Assembly: GCA_002099365.1 (NCBI GenBank)
Contig: MSED01000001.1
Coordinates: forward strand, 3,658,001 to 3,722,000
Source of the DNA: Phialophora verrucosa
Lineage: Eukaryota; Ascomycota; Eurotiomycetes; Chaetothyriales; Herpotrichiellaceae
Reading direction: 5' to 3'
DNA length: 64,000 bases
Of the stretch, positions 10,417 through 21,109 are shown piece by piece (within the stretch, counting starts at the first letter, position 1; each line of letters begins with the position of its first letter). Position numbers and translations under genes: made by a program. Below the pieces are notes generated by a model. The model saw only the letters and a program-made list of their open reading frames with translations. It did not search any database and had not been told where the DNA came from.

Positions 10417-12444
10417 ATGGGAAGCATGTCTCCTTTCCCGGTGTCCATCAGCATTCGTGAGCACGATGAAATCCGACTTTCGGACAACACTATCCTGTCC
10501 GCCATGATCTGGCTGCCCGAGGACGCGACCACAAACCCAGTCCCAGCCATCCTCGAGTATCTGCCCTACAGAAAACGGGATGGAACGGCTGAACGGGATG
10601 CTCTCAATCATTCCTACGTCGCCTCCTATGGATATGCCTGTGTTCGCGTCGACATGCGGGGGAGCGGCGATTCCGAGGGCGTTCTGCTGGGCGAATACCT
10701 CAAGCAGGAGCAGGACGATGCTCTAGAAGTCCTCCAGTTTATAGCCGCGCAGGAATGGTGTTCGGGGTCGGTTGGAATGATCGGAATCTCGTGGGGTGGG
10801 TTCAATGGGCTGCAAGTGGCGGCGCGGCGCCCTCCTGAGTTGAAGGCCGTCATCTCGCTCTGCTCGACCGACGACCGATATGCAGATGATGTCCATTATA
10901 TGGGTGGCTGTCTGCTCGTGGATAATTTCACATGGGGCGCCACCATGTTCAGCATCACTCCCACCCCTCCGGACCCAGCCCTGGTGGGCGATAAGTGGCG
11001 CGACCTCTGGATGGACCGGCTGGAAGCTGGTGGGAACTGGATGGTGGAATGGCATGAACATCAACGACGCGACGAGTTTTGGAAACATGCTTCAATCTGT
11101 GAAGATTACAGCGCCATCCAATGCCCCGTCTACGTGGTGGGTGCTTGGTCGGACGGCTACACGAACGCAGTCTTCCGGATGCTGCAACATCTCGAATGTC
11201 CTCGTAAGGGCTTGATCGGTCCTTGGGCCCATGCGTATCCCAACTTTGCGACGCCGGGTCCTCAGATTGGGTTTTTGCAGGAGACGATCCGCTGGTGGGA
11301 TAAGTGGCTCAAAGGCAAAGAAACCGGCATCATGGATGAGCCCATGCTGCGCTGCTATCTGCAGGATGCCGTTCCTCCGCGCACGCAGTATGATTTCCGA
11401 CCTGGCCGTTGGGTAGCAGAGAGCAGCTGGCCTGCTCACGGCATCAAGCCTCGCACCCTGAGTCTGTCAAGAGGGCGACTAAGTGATGACGAGCCCTCGA
11501 CGACCGCCGACGAAGAACTCTCAATCTGCTCTCCCATGACCGTGGGCTTCGCCGCGGGCCTCTGGTGCGCTGGTCTCGATCTCGATCTCCCCGGCGACCA
11601 GCACGCCGAAGCAGGCGGTTCGCTCCTTTTCGACGGACCAACCTTGACTCAGCCGCTGGATCTGCTGGGTGCGCCGGTCCTCCACCTCCGCGTCACGAGC
11701 GACAAACCAAACGCCCTGATCGCCGCTGTCCTTTCCGAGGTCCTCCCCGACGGGTCCGCGACAAGGATATCTTTCGGACTGCTCAACCTGACGCATCGAA
11801 ACAGCCACACGGATCCCCAGCCCCTCGAACCAGGCCATTTCTACGACGTGACAATCCAATTGAACGACTGCGGCCAATGCCTCGGCGTTGGAAGCCACCT
11901 CCGCCTCGCCCTCTCGACATGCTACTTCCCCATCTGCTGGCCCTCGCCCGAACTGGCAACCCTCACGATCGCCACCTCTCAAAGTAAGCTGGAAATCCCC
12001 ACCCGCCCGCAAGGCCATCAACGCGATCCGGAGCTCAGGCCCTTCGAGCCCGCCGCGAACGGACCAGCCCTGAAAACTCGCATCCTCCGCCCCGGCAAGA
12101 AAATGAGCGCCATCATCGCCGAAGATACGGAAACGGGCACAAAGACCCTCACCCGGATCCTAGACACCGGGCTGATCGAGTTCGAGGCCATTGGGTGGCA
12201 TTACGGGGATACCAGCACGTGCATATATTCCGTTTGTCCGGACGATCCGCTGTCCGCGAGGGGCGAAATGCTGTTCAAGCAGGAATATGGGCGCGAGGGG
12301 CTGGATTTGGTGATTGAGGGATGGACCAAGATCAGTTCGTCGAGCACCGAGTTTCATCTGACCGCGAGGTTTGACGCGTTTGAGAATGGGGTCAGCGTCT
12401 TTGGGCGGGATTATTCGTCTACAGTCCCGCGGGATCATGTGTGA
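10417..12444 (+). CDS. CocE/NonD-family hydrolase (X-Pro dipeptidyl-peptidase S15 type)
   Basis: An intronless, 675-residue alpha/beta hydrolase. Family members cleave esters, amides or X-Pro peptides. The catalytic triad is readable: nucleophile S125 in GISWGGFNG, D246 in GAWSDGYTN and H272 in GPWAHAYP. DMRGSGDSEG (79-88) is the usual loop after strand 4. A long insertion between S125 and D246 forms the cap expected for S15/CocE. Residues from about 375 on match the C-terminal jelly-roll domain of the family (LDLPGDQHAEAGG, LLGAPVLHLRV, GHFYDVTIQLND, LRLALSTCYFP). There is no signal peptide, so it is probably cytosolic. An in-frame ATG three codons in is an equally good start. It is divergent from the putative oxygenase and may act on the same compound. 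Confidence 0.92.
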   Translation: MGSMSPFPVSISIREHDEIRLSDNTILSAMIWLPEDATTNPVPAILEYLPYRKRDGTAERDALNHSYVASYGYACVRVDMRGSGDSEGVLLGEYLKQEQDDALEVLQFIAAQEWCSGSVGMIGISWGGFNGLQVAARRPPELKAVISLCSTDDRYADDVHYMGGCLLVDNFTWGATMFSITPTPPDPALVGDKWRDLWMDRLEAGGNWMVEWHEHQRRDEFWKHASICEDYSAIQCPVYVVGAWSDGYTNAVFRMLQHLECPRKGLIGPWAHAYPNFATPGPQIGFLQETIRWWDKWLKGKETGIMDEPMLRCYLQDAVPPRTQYDFRPGRWVAESSWPAHGIKPRTLSLSRGRLSDDEPSTTADEELSICSPMTVGFAAGLWCAGLDLDLPGDQHAEAGGSLLFDGPTLTQPLDLLGAPVLHLRVTSDKPNALIAAVLSEVLPDGSATRISFGLLNLTHRNSHTDPQPLEPGHFYDVTIQLNDCGQCLGVGSHLRLALSTCYFPICWPSPELATLTIATSQSKLEIPTRPQGHQRDPELRPFEPAANGPALKTRILRPGKKMSAIIAEDTETGTKTLTRILDTGLIEFEAIGWHYGDTSTCIYSVCPDDPLSARGEMLFKQEYGREGLDLVIEGWTKISSSSTEFHLTARFDAFENGVSVFGRDYSSTVPRDHV

Positions 12445-12827
12445 TGGGGTTTCGAGTCCGCGAGAGAAAGATGTATAGGACAAGTAGAGTAGAGCTACAG
12501 CGCTTAGTATTTATACATCTATGGGCGTGTGGCGGAACGTCTCCAAAAGCTGGGTTAATTAATTCTCCACTGAAGTGCATTTCGGTTTCATGTCAGATAC
12601 ATACCTCATTATCCTCTGTACCGAAATCTACGATGAACAGGCATCATGAGGTTGATTTCAATACGATACAAAATGCATGGCCATCAAGCCTCGCTCCAGC
12701 GTATAGACGACCGTAGGACCCGGTACTATATTGTACCCTTAGAATGATCCTCGATATATACCTATGTCTTTCAGGTCTCACGTCTCACGTCGCTTTCTTC
12801 GATCCCAGAAGGGAAAGGAATCTCCCT
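12445..12827. other. Intergenic, convergent 3' ends
   Basis: 383 bases between the ends of the hydrolase and the Atg22-like gene. The strand composition becomes A/T-rich, as expected for 3' UTRs. I see no gene or RNA structure. Confidence 0.6.
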
Positions 12828-14631
12828 CTAATTCGCTCGGATCCGCGACCTCTGCAGTGTCGGGTCATTCCGCGCGTATTCCGCGCACTGCTCCTGCGCC
12901 TTCTTCACGTTGACACAGCAGATTAGTATAAATCCAGCGACACTCAGGCCGAGCGAGAATGGGAAGCCGGCCCAAGTGTTACCGGTGCGATCGATGATGA
13001 CGCCCGAGATGATGGGGCCGATCCAGGCGGTGGAGTTGCTCACGAGCGAGTATAGCGCGAAGAAGGTGACTTCGCGGCCCTTGGGGCAGATGTCGCTCAG
13101 CATGGTGGCGGAGAAGGCGTAGAAGGGGGAGACGAGCAGGCAGTCGAAGACCGAATAGCCCCATATCTCCCAGACCTTGTGGAAGCCGAAATTGGTGGTG
13201 CCGATGCCGATACAGCCTGTTTCTCAATGTGAGCGTTTCGCTCCATAATACCGTTCCATGGATTGTGGGGAGAGGGACTTACCCCAGACGGGGACCATGA
13301 TCAGGAAGCAGCTGATGGTCATGAGCATGGGCTTCGTCTTGATCTGGAATCGTTTCTGGATGAAGTGCAAGCTGTAGATCCCCACGGCACTGCAGACTCC
13401 TTGGACGATGGCGATCTCGGTCGAGATGGTCACGCTATAATCGATGATCAGATACTGGCAGATGCCGACGATTTGATTCGTGGTCGCGTATCCATCCGAG
13501 ATGAGGAAGAACCCGACCAGGTACAGCCAGGTGTGGCTGAGGGTTTTGATGTTGCCAAACACGAACCAGTAATTCTTCGCACCGACGGATAGATAGCTCT
13601 CCCCCTCGGGCAGCGGAGCCGAGCGTGACTTTTCCAGGAAAAACCAAGGTGTGCCTGCCAGGATCCAGACACCGGTGGAGATACCGACGATGATGACAGC
13701 GGCGTGCAGGTTTCCGGCGTCGGACGAGTTTGCGTGCAGACCGTACGCCGCGCCCAGGGCAATCAGGAGAGTGAAGGTGTAACCGACGCTCGTACAGCAG
13801 AAGGCAATGTTGCTGAGTCTGTTACGCTGGAGCATCTTTTTCTTGTTGTATTCTTCTTCGTTCATCTCGCCGGCCAAGTACGCTCGCTTGGCTTCAAGAG
13901 CCTGAGATGTGTTGCGCGCGAGCTGGGGGAATGAGGGCGTCCAGAAAGCGTAACTTAGGTTGTACCCAATGCCTGAATCCATGAGCAAAACCGTCCCTCA
14001 AGGGGAAAGGACATAGGCAAGTGCTTACTCGTCAAGATGTAGAGCGCAATTGCAATATTGTACTGGGATGCGTGTTTCAAACCAAGAAAGCCGAACTGCG
14101 TGGCCCAGCAGACGACCGACGACGTGATCAAGATCCATTTCTTCCATGGGCCATAGTCGCCCATGGATCCGAGAAACAGCAGCAGGACACCCTGGAAAGC
14201 GAAGACCATGCCGTTGCAGATCAAGACCACGGTGCTGGCGTTCACGTTGCTGGTGCCGAACTTGACGAGGCAGGGAGCATCAGCATCGCTACAGTCTTGA
14301 CTTGGATCGTTTCCGTTGAAGCCGGCATCGTAGAGCAGGTATTGGAAGACTATGTCTACATTAGCCTTGTCCACAGAGACAATCGAGCCAGAGGGCACCC
14401 ACTCAGAGGGGTATAGGAGAGAGGTCCGGCAGAGTTGTTCCCGAAATAATACGCATACCAGGACCACAGCTCCAGTCGGGTTGTCGCCGGCTCGTCTGAG
14501 GCAATGGCCTCTCCCAGCCCGATAGACACAGCCTCGGCCGAGATCTCTGCGACGTCTTTCTCCTTAATGTCCAAGGCCGACAGGACATGGTCGACGGCAT
14601 GGCCATCGTCATTGGGCACTGTCGTAGCCAT
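12828..14631 (-). CDS. Atg22-like vacuolar transporter (MFS), 4 exons
   Basis: A multi-pass membrane protein of the Atg22 family. In yeast, Atg22 exports amino acids from the vacuole during autophagy. Inferred exons are 14403-14631, 14029-14349, 13283-13972 and 12828-13216. All phases agree and give 542 residues. Supporting blocks are LWSWYAYYFGNNSAGPLSYTPL at the start of the membrane part, IFQYLLYDAGFNGNDPS after the first junction, IGYNLSYAFWTPSFPQLAR, PWFFLEKSRSAPLPEGESY and ISDGYATTNQIVG in the second half, and the typical last block SPFYAFSATMLSDICPKGREVTFFALYSLVSNSTAWIGP. The N-terminal ~55 residues are hydrophilic. Fungi carry several Atg22 paralogues; which one this is cannot be told here. 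A role in amino acid release would fit the amino acid genes to its left, but that is a loose inference. Confidence 0.9.
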
Positions 14632-15471
14632 GGTATGGGCTCTGAGAGGCGAACCTGGGACTCTCTCAACCGTGAGACACTACAGCCCCAAGGGGATTTA
14701 TATAGACTGCAAGGAAATCCCCTAGACTCTCTGCCCTGATAAGGCATGGATGAGGCGGCATCTTGGGTTGGCGCAGACATTATCCGTCATGCGAGCAGGA
14801 GATATGCAGTTATCAAAGCTACCTGGTGCTAGACACGGTTTGAGTGAAAGTATCCTCCTGTGATTACGAGGGCTTCCGCTTATCAGTGACAAGGGATGTT
14901 CAGGTTCCTTGGATTCAGCACTCAGATGGAGGCATGCGAGAGGCAAGGCGATGGCAGACACACATTCGCCAGACCCCGCGGTAAATCATTGTTCTGCGTC
15001 GTTACTAGCGGGGGAAAGGAAACAGTGTATGCAAAGCTAAGGCCTCCATGTTGTGCCCCGATCGAGGAAGGCGCCTCGCATCGGCAATCCTGCCGCAGAC
15101 TCCATTAACTTCCGGCTGCACGCCCCTTTAGCATTCCCTTAGTTCTTGAGCTCGAGCCCGCGGGTCGATGGAATGCGGAAAGAAGTGAGAATGAGGATGA
15201 GTGGCAGAGGCGAGCAGTTGCAGACATCAGCCGCGCGGTGTGCGCGGCCTAGTTGAGCCGCACGTGGATTTCGGGGCAGCTTTACCAACAGCTTTGCTGC
15301 CAAGAAACGTGATTTTTATCACCGAAACCGTGGCACTTGACTTTGTATTCAGCACCTCAATTACAACAGACATTATCACTGGCTAATATTTTCTTCGGCA
15401 ATATTACGTGCAATATATATCTTCGTGTTAGCGTGGTGGAAGACGCTCGTCGATTCTTTGACAATCTGAAG
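14632..15471. other. Divergent promoter region
   Basis: About 840 bases between the Atg22-like start and the NOPCHAP1-like start. No ORF with family features. The open frame of the downstream gene extends 45 codons upstream of its likely ATG (to 15337), but that stretch is probably 5' UTR. Confidence 0.6.
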
Positions 15472-16149
15472 ATGTCTGAACATGCAAATGAAAGGGGGGT
15501 GAAGCGACGCAAAACTCGCGCGCAACCACTGTTGGAGGAGATCAATGCCTGGGAAGATGACGACGTATCATCGACAACCTCCTCATCTTCATCGGAGATC
15601 TCATTGCCTGTTCGACATGCACAACTTTTGCGCAGGGTCATCGCGCCACCCGGCGAAGATGAAAGCTCTACCGATAACGAGAATGGTAGCGCAGAAGGGG
15701 AAGAGGAAACAACCACATCCTCGGGGTCAGACGACACAGAAGATAATGGGCTATCCGAAGTAGAGTCGTCTGATGAGAAGGAGGGTGTGCGAGTCAAGGA
15801 AACAAGGGCTCATCAGTTATCGCGGGATCTAGCTCCAGAACCAGATCTCAAGTCGCGTTTGCAGGCCTTTCTGCCACAGCTACAGCAGGCAAATGCTGAA
15901 CTTGAGACGTTAGGGACATCGCATGACAGGAAAATTGATGAGATATCGGACGATGCAGACCACTACATCGAAATGGACCTGGGTCTGGGAGTTCTGGCCG
16001 AGCAAGAAGGCGAGACTGAGGAGATAAAGGTACCGCGAGCGCAAAGGAAGGGCGACGAAATAAGCGACGTGAAGGGCATTAAGGTCAGTCTCGACCGACT
16101 GCAAGGACACTCATCGAGTATAAAGCGAAAAATCGAGGAGCTAGGGTGA
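15472..16149 (+). CDS. NOPCHAP1-like (DUF4598) snoRNP assembly chaperone
   Basis: A 225-residue acidic protein. The C-terminal half has the signature of the DUF4598/NOPCHAP1 family: FLPQLQQANAELE (about 133-145) and DHYIEMDLGLGVL (about 163-175). In animals NOPCHAP1 helps load box C/D snoRNP proteins onto the R2TP/RUVBL machinery. The same role in fungi is inferred from family membership. Residues 28-110 are Ser/Asp/Glu-rich and disordered; residues 9-14 form a basic nuclear-signal-like cluster. I chose the ATG at 15472. The frame also has an upstream ATG at 15337, but the 45 extra residues are unlike the family and it is probably 5' UTR. No intron is needed. Confidence 0.8.
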   Translation: MSEHANERGVKRRKTRAQPLLEEINAWEDDDVSSTTSSSSSEISLPVRHAQLLRRVIAPPGEDESSTDNENGSAEGEEETTTSSGSDDTEDNGLSEVESSDEKEGVRVKETRAHQLSRDLAPEPDLKSRLQAFLPQLQQANAELETLGTSHDRKIDEISDDADHYIEMDLGLGVLAEQEGETEEIKVPRAQRKGDEISDVKGIKVSLDRLQGHSSSIKRKIEELG

Positions 16150-16437
16150 GATACGAAGTATTGTACCGAGTACCTGGTAGAAGAGTTGAGTTTTGACGGG
16201 GCTGCGGGGGCAACCGAGGCGACGCTGGAGAACCGCAATCTGCGTCATTGTTTGGATCTAACCCGAAATTCACTCACTTTGGGTTCTGCGACTCCACGAA
16301 CAACCCAGACGGAGCGACACTAGCGGCCGGCCTGATGAGCATCGTCGCTTCACCTTCTTTTCATGTATGTTTCTCTGCGAACTAGATATCTCACTGTCGT
16401 CGAAGTGTGCATTGAGCTTTTGGATAGAGAGTCCACC

Positions 16438-18265
16438 ATGGTGCCGCCGGCACGCACCATCTCCCATGACGCGCGCCCAAAGACACCCTCAACCGCATCA
16501 AGTCCCTCGCTGAGGTCAAAGACGCCTGTAAACGTCCCAATGGCGCCAAACAACGGCTTGAGTCCCGGCGGGAACGTCAAGGTCGTGGTTAGAGTCAGAG
16601 CGTTTCTCCCTCGAGGTGAGCACTTGTGGCCTCTAACTTGAACACGGTTAACCTTTCATTGCAGAAATAGAGAGAGGCGCACAATGCCTAATTCAGATGA
16701 ACCCGCATACACAATCAACGAAGCTATTAGCGCCACCTTCGAGCGACCCTGCAAACACAAGAACACAGACAAGAAAAGTAGTCGACGAAAAGTTGTTCAC
16801 GTTTGACAATTCGTTCTGGTCCCACAACCCGAGAGACACTCACTATGCCACCCAAGAGGATGTATACAACTGTTTGGGAGAAGAATTCCTGGATCACAAC
16901 TTCGAGGGTTACCATACGTGCATCTTCGCGTATGGGCAAACTGGCTCAGGAAAGAGTTACACCATGATGGGAACGCCGGAACAGTCGGGTTTGATACCGA
17001 GGACATGTGAAGACTTATTCCAGCGGATCGAAGCCAATGAGAGCGCCAACATCAGTTACAGCGTGAGGGTATCCTACTTTGAAGTCTACAACGAGCACGT
17101 CAGAGACCTATTTCAACCCCGAACCGACCCTCCTCAGTACCTCAAAATCCGGGAGTCTCCCAGCGAAGGACCTTACGTCAAAGACTTGACAGAAATTCAG
17201 GTGAAGAACTACGCCGAAATCCTGAAATATATGCGAATGGGCGACCGTTCAAGAACCGTGGCTTCCACCAAGATGAATGACACCTCTTCTCGTTCCCACG
17301 CCGTCTTTACGATTATGCTGAAGCAGATCCACCACGATTACCACACAGACGAAACGACCGAGAGACTGGCACGGATACGGCTCGTCGATCTGGCAGGATC
17401 TGAGCGAGCAAAGGCAACAGAGGCCACTGGTCAGAGATTGAGAGAAGGCGGGAACATCAACAAATCACTGACCACGCTTGGGAGGGTCATTGCTGCTCTT
17501 GCCGATCCCAAGCACTCTCGATTGCACAACAAGCAGCGATCGAACCGCGATATCGTACCCTATCGCGACTCGATCTTGACGTGGCTGTTGAAGGACTCGC
17601 TCGGTGGGAACTCAAAGACTGCCATGATTGCTTGCATTGCCCCATCGGACTACGACGAAACGCTGTCGACACTTCGATATGCAGATCAAGCCAAGCATAT
17701 TCGCACCAAAGCTATTGTCAACCAAGACCATGTCTCATCTGGAGAGAAAGATGCTCAGATTAATGAAATGGCAGAGACCATCCGGACGTTGAGGTGGACG
17801 CTCAGCCAACAGCAACAGAATGGTAGTGCCTCTGTAATGAAGGCTGTGCAAGAATCTGCCGACGCCCAGTCTGAGAAGATCCGAGAATTCACCACAAAGT
17901 ACGAGAATATGCTGCAGATCATGGAGGAGAAGCTGGCTATTTCCGAGTCCAAGGTTCGACAGCTGGAAGAAGAGAAGGAAGCACTGAGCATCCACTTGAA
18001 GCTTGTGCTGGAGGAGCTCAAGAATCCGATCGTCATCAGCAAGGACGAGACCGAGTCTGTCGGCGAGAGGTCTAGAGTCCCTACGCCTGACATGATCTAT
18101 GAAGACGAGACAGCATCGAGTGACGAGATCGAGACTGATTCTGAAGCTGATGATGAGGCCGCCGAGATGCAAGCCGAGATGGAAGCGTTGATTTCTGATC
18201 TGGGTATGTTCAAAAAGAAGATCGCGGCCGACCACGAGATGTTCGGGATCAGCGTTGCGGCATGA
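16438..18265 (+). CDS. Short kinesin-3 motor protein (NcKin3/UncB-like), 2 exons
   Basis: A microtubule motor. Exon 1 is 16438-16615 and exon 2 is 16665-18265 (intron GTGAGC...TTGCAG, phase 1), giving 592 residues. The N-terminal ~40 residues are Pro/Ser-rich. The motor domain then starts at NVKVVVRVRAFLPR. P-loop GQTGSGKSYT is at about 150-159, followed by switch I NDTSSRSH, switch II DLAGSE, and YRDSILTWLLKDSLGG with the LRYADQAKHIR exit from the motor. A coiled coil follows (about 410-500), then an acidic tail. It ends there, with no PH domain and no long tail. This matches the short fungal kinesin-3 class (NcKin3, UncB) rather than full-length Unc104/UncA. The upstream frame reaches 16363, but the ATG at 16438 has the better ACCATGG context. 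Confidence 0.9.
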
Positions 18266-18801
18266 ATTCGAAGCCCTACACTTTGAATGATGAGAATGAC
18301 CAGGCGCAAAGCGAGGAGTTCTGGTGTTGTTCCCCTAGATGATCAAACCCCGTACATAGTGTTGAGAAAGGTCTGGTAGTGAGAGACATGTTAAGACCAC
18401 AGAAACATCCTGAGTGCCGAAGGCTTGTATTGACGCATTAGATTGGGCAGGATGTATGTAGGACCGAACGGCCAGCGCACAGCCCCGGCGACCTGCTCCA
18501 GGAATGAGAATACAAGAGAGAACCATGAATGGCTCCATGCGATCGTCGCTTTACCTCCGCCTGTTTCAGCCGAATGTGCACCATGAAGTCGAAGAAGGAG
18601 AAGAGTCTCTGGCATCGAATCCGAAATGGAGTTCGAGATAAGGCTTGGCAGAGGTAAGTGGAGAAGGGCCTTTCTGCAAAATGAGTCAAGGTTCACTACG
18701 ACTCACAACCCACTCTATCGCCCAGAATCCGGCCTCACCAGATACCGAAAGGACCTCCTCCCGACCCTGTGCACGATCTACCGCCAGACAGTCTACGGGC
18801 G
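18266..18801. other. Intergenic
   Basis: About 540 bases holding the kinesin 3' end and the eIF2B delta promoter and leader. Several short frames occur on both strands without family features. Nothing else recognised. Confidence 0.6.
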
Positions 18802-20568
18802 ATGGCCGACTCGAACTCGAACTCGGCCAGCGGAGGGACTGCGCTCAATCCCAAAGCCACAGCCTTCACCATGCCAGCGCCTAGTGAGACTGTTCTCTCG
18901 AATGGAAACGGCCAAGCCGGGGAAAACCCAGCGTCCAACGAGAACGAAGAAGCGAAAGAATCGAAGAAATCCAAGCCTCGGCCAGATGCTGCGCCTCGGA
19001 CTACTACAGACCAAAACATAGCGGAAGCGGGAGCCGGGGTGAAACTCACGGGTGCTGCACTGAAGAGGCAGAAGGCTGCAGAGAAAGCAGCGAGGAGGGC
19101 GGAGAAAGTCGCTGCCAAAGGAGAGCAAGCGGTAGAAGAGAACCAAGCCCAAGCGCAGGCGCAGGCACAGGCTCAGTCAGGGACGTCTGGCTCAAGGGCG
19201 GAGAGCCAGAGACGGCCGTCGACATCCAAGAGGGAGAGTGAGACGGGTTCGCATCACAAGAGGACACCGTCAGGGAAAAGTCTGCCAATTCGAGGAGGAT
19301 CACAGCAGCAGCAACAGCAAACACCCCAGGTTGCAGCCATGGAGAAGGAGAAACGAGCGGAAGTCAAGCGCGTCCCCATCTTCGCGCACCTCTACCCAAA
19401 AGAAAAGAAAGCCACACTCTCTGGGGCGGGTCGAGAAATTCATCCGGCCGTGGTGTCACTGGGCCTTCAACTCCGCGACCACGTCATCTGTGGAGGCAAC
19501 GCTCGCTGTGTCGCGACGCTCCTCGCCTTCAAGAAGGTCATTCAAACGTACACGACACCGCCTGGCGTCGCGTTGTCTCGCCACCTACTGACCCACCTGA
19601 ACCACCAAATCGCGTACCTCCGCAACGCACGCCCTCTGAGCATGTCCCAAGGGAACAGCATCCGCTGGCTAAAGAATCTGATCTCCACGCAGCCCGTAGA
19701 CGCCACGGACAGTGAAGCAAAGTCATCCCTTTGCCAGGCCATCGACCTCTTCATCCGCGAACGAATCACCCTAGCCGACGAGGTCATCGCTCGGGAAGCG
19801 AGTGGGCGGATTGAAGACGGAGACGTCATCCTCACGTACGCGAAGAGCAGCATCGTCGAGAAAACACTTCTTACCGCCCACTCTCAGAGAAAGCGGTTCA
19901 AGGTCATTGTGGTTGATTCACGACCGATGTTCGAGGGACGGAATCTCGCGCGCAGCCTGGTACGCGCGGGACTAAAAGTGCAATATACACTGCTTTCGGG
20001 CTTATCCGACGTGCTGTCATATCACGCCGAGGGCGACGCGGTAACGAAATGCTTTCTAGGCGCCTCCGCCATGCTCGGCAACGGAAATTTACTCTCCCGA
20101 GCGGGGTCAGCGATGGTGGCCATGATGGCGAAGGAATGCGGCGGCAAGAATAAAGCGCGCGTGGCGCCTGTTGTTGTGCTGTGTGAGACGGTCAAGTTCA
20201 CCGCAAAGGCCGCGTTGGATAGTATCATTCTGAACGAGGTGGGTGACGCGGATGCGTTGGTGGAGGTCGAGGAGCTCGACGTCCTCTCTTCCACGAAACC
20301 CGCGGCATATCCAGTTGAGGCTGGGAAAGGCGGCAAGAAGCAGCAGGGCAGCCAGAAAGACAAAGACGACGAGGATGCGGATGACAAGAACTCGTCAACG
20401 GGGCTGGAGGGATGGAAAGATCAGCCGAACCTCTTCCTCCTGAATCTCATGTACGACGTCACTCCCGCCGAGTTCCTAGATCTGGTGGTTTGTGAGCTGG
20501 GCAGTCTGCCGCCACGGGCGGTGCCTGTGGTCAATGGAGTGCACGGAGATGATCAGGCTCTGGCTTGA
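18802..20568 (+). CDS. GCD2: Translation initiation factor eIF2B subunit delta
   Basis: A cytosolic regulatory subunit of the eIF2B guanine-nucleotide exchange factor, which recycles eIF2-GDP and is blocked by phosphorylated eIF2 in general amino acid control. It is a 588-residue, single-exon protein. The N-terminal ~170 residues are low-complexity and basic (KLTGAALKRQKAAEKAARRAEK), with an Ala-Gln repeat (19145-19176) and a Gln run (19303-19321) that are likely length-variable. The Rossmann-like eIF2B alpha/beta/delta domain follows: VPIFAHLYP, IHPAVVSLGLQL, YTTPPG, PLSMSQGNSIRWLK, GDVILTYAKSSIVEKTLL, VIVVDSRPMFEGR, LGASAMLGNGNLLSRAGSAMVAM and LLNLMYDVTPAEFLDLVVCELG. The frame is open upstream to a GTG at 18769, but ATG 18802 is the likely start. 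Confidence 0.95.
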   Translation: MADSNSNSASGGTALNPKATAFTMPAPSETVLSNGNGQAGENPASNENEEAKESKKSKPRPDAAPRTTTDQNIAEAGAGVKLTGAALKRQKAAEKAARRAEKVAAKGEQAVEENQAQAQAQAQAQSGTSGSRAESQRRPSTSKRESETGSHHKRTPSGKSLPIRGGSQQQQQQTPQVAAMEKEKRAEVKRVPIFAHLYPKEKKATLSGAGREIHPAVVSLGLQLRDHVICGGNARCVATLLAFKKVIQTYTTPPGVALSRHLLTHLNHQIAYLRNARPLSMSQGNSIRWLKNLISTQPVDATDSEAKSSLCQAIDLFIRERITLADEVIAREASGRIEDGDVILTYAKSSIVEKTLLTAHSQRKRFKVIVVDSRPMFEGRNLARSLVRAGLKVQYTLLSGLSDVLSYHAEGDAVTKCFLGASAMLGNGNLLSRAGSAMVAMMAKECGGKNKARVAPVVVLCETVKFTAKAALDSIILNEVGDADALVEVEELDVLSSTKPAAYPVEAGKGGKKQQGSQKDKDDEDADDKNSSTGLEGWKDQPNLFLLNLMYDVTPAEFLDLVVCELGSLPPRAVPVVNGVHGDDQALA

Positions 20569-21109
20569 TCTGATGGCGGCGTTCATCCCCGGGCCTCTTT
20601 AATTCAATATCGGGTGGCTGTACTTTTTGATAGCCGGCGTGCAGAATGCCTGGAAGACTTGTACTTTTACTTCAACTCGAATGTTCTTGAGACCCTATCA
20701 ATCACCGTGGGTTCGGTAGCGGGTCAGGCACGTAATGGGGCAAGGATCTCACGAGACGAGACAAGACGAGAGGAGCAAGGCTTTTGAAGAAATTTCTCGT
20801 TTCCCAGACTCAGTTTGCGTGAATCCAGCTCTAGCATACGATGCCGTTCGCAAATACTGCAGAACAGCACCGTTCACGACCCTGGTTGAAAGTTGACTGC
20901 CCTCCCCACCGTGCTTGCAAGCCTTTCCGCCCCGCCACGCCGATCGATCAGCGCGATGAGAACAGGACGCTCTCAGCATGGAATCCGAACACCGTCTTGC
21001 GGCTCCCTTGATTTCTCCCCCCTTGCAGGACTCTAAGCCTCCCCTTATCACCAAGATCAAGACGTCGATGTTCGATTCAGCCGCGGATCTTGTGCATTGT
21101 CGGACATAT
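20569..21109. other. Intergenic, convergent 3' ends
   Basis: About 540 bases between the eIF2B delta stop and the RPS29 stop. A short purine-rich GACGAGACAAGACGAGA tract is at about 20754-20770. Frames on both strands show no family features. Confidence 0.6.
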
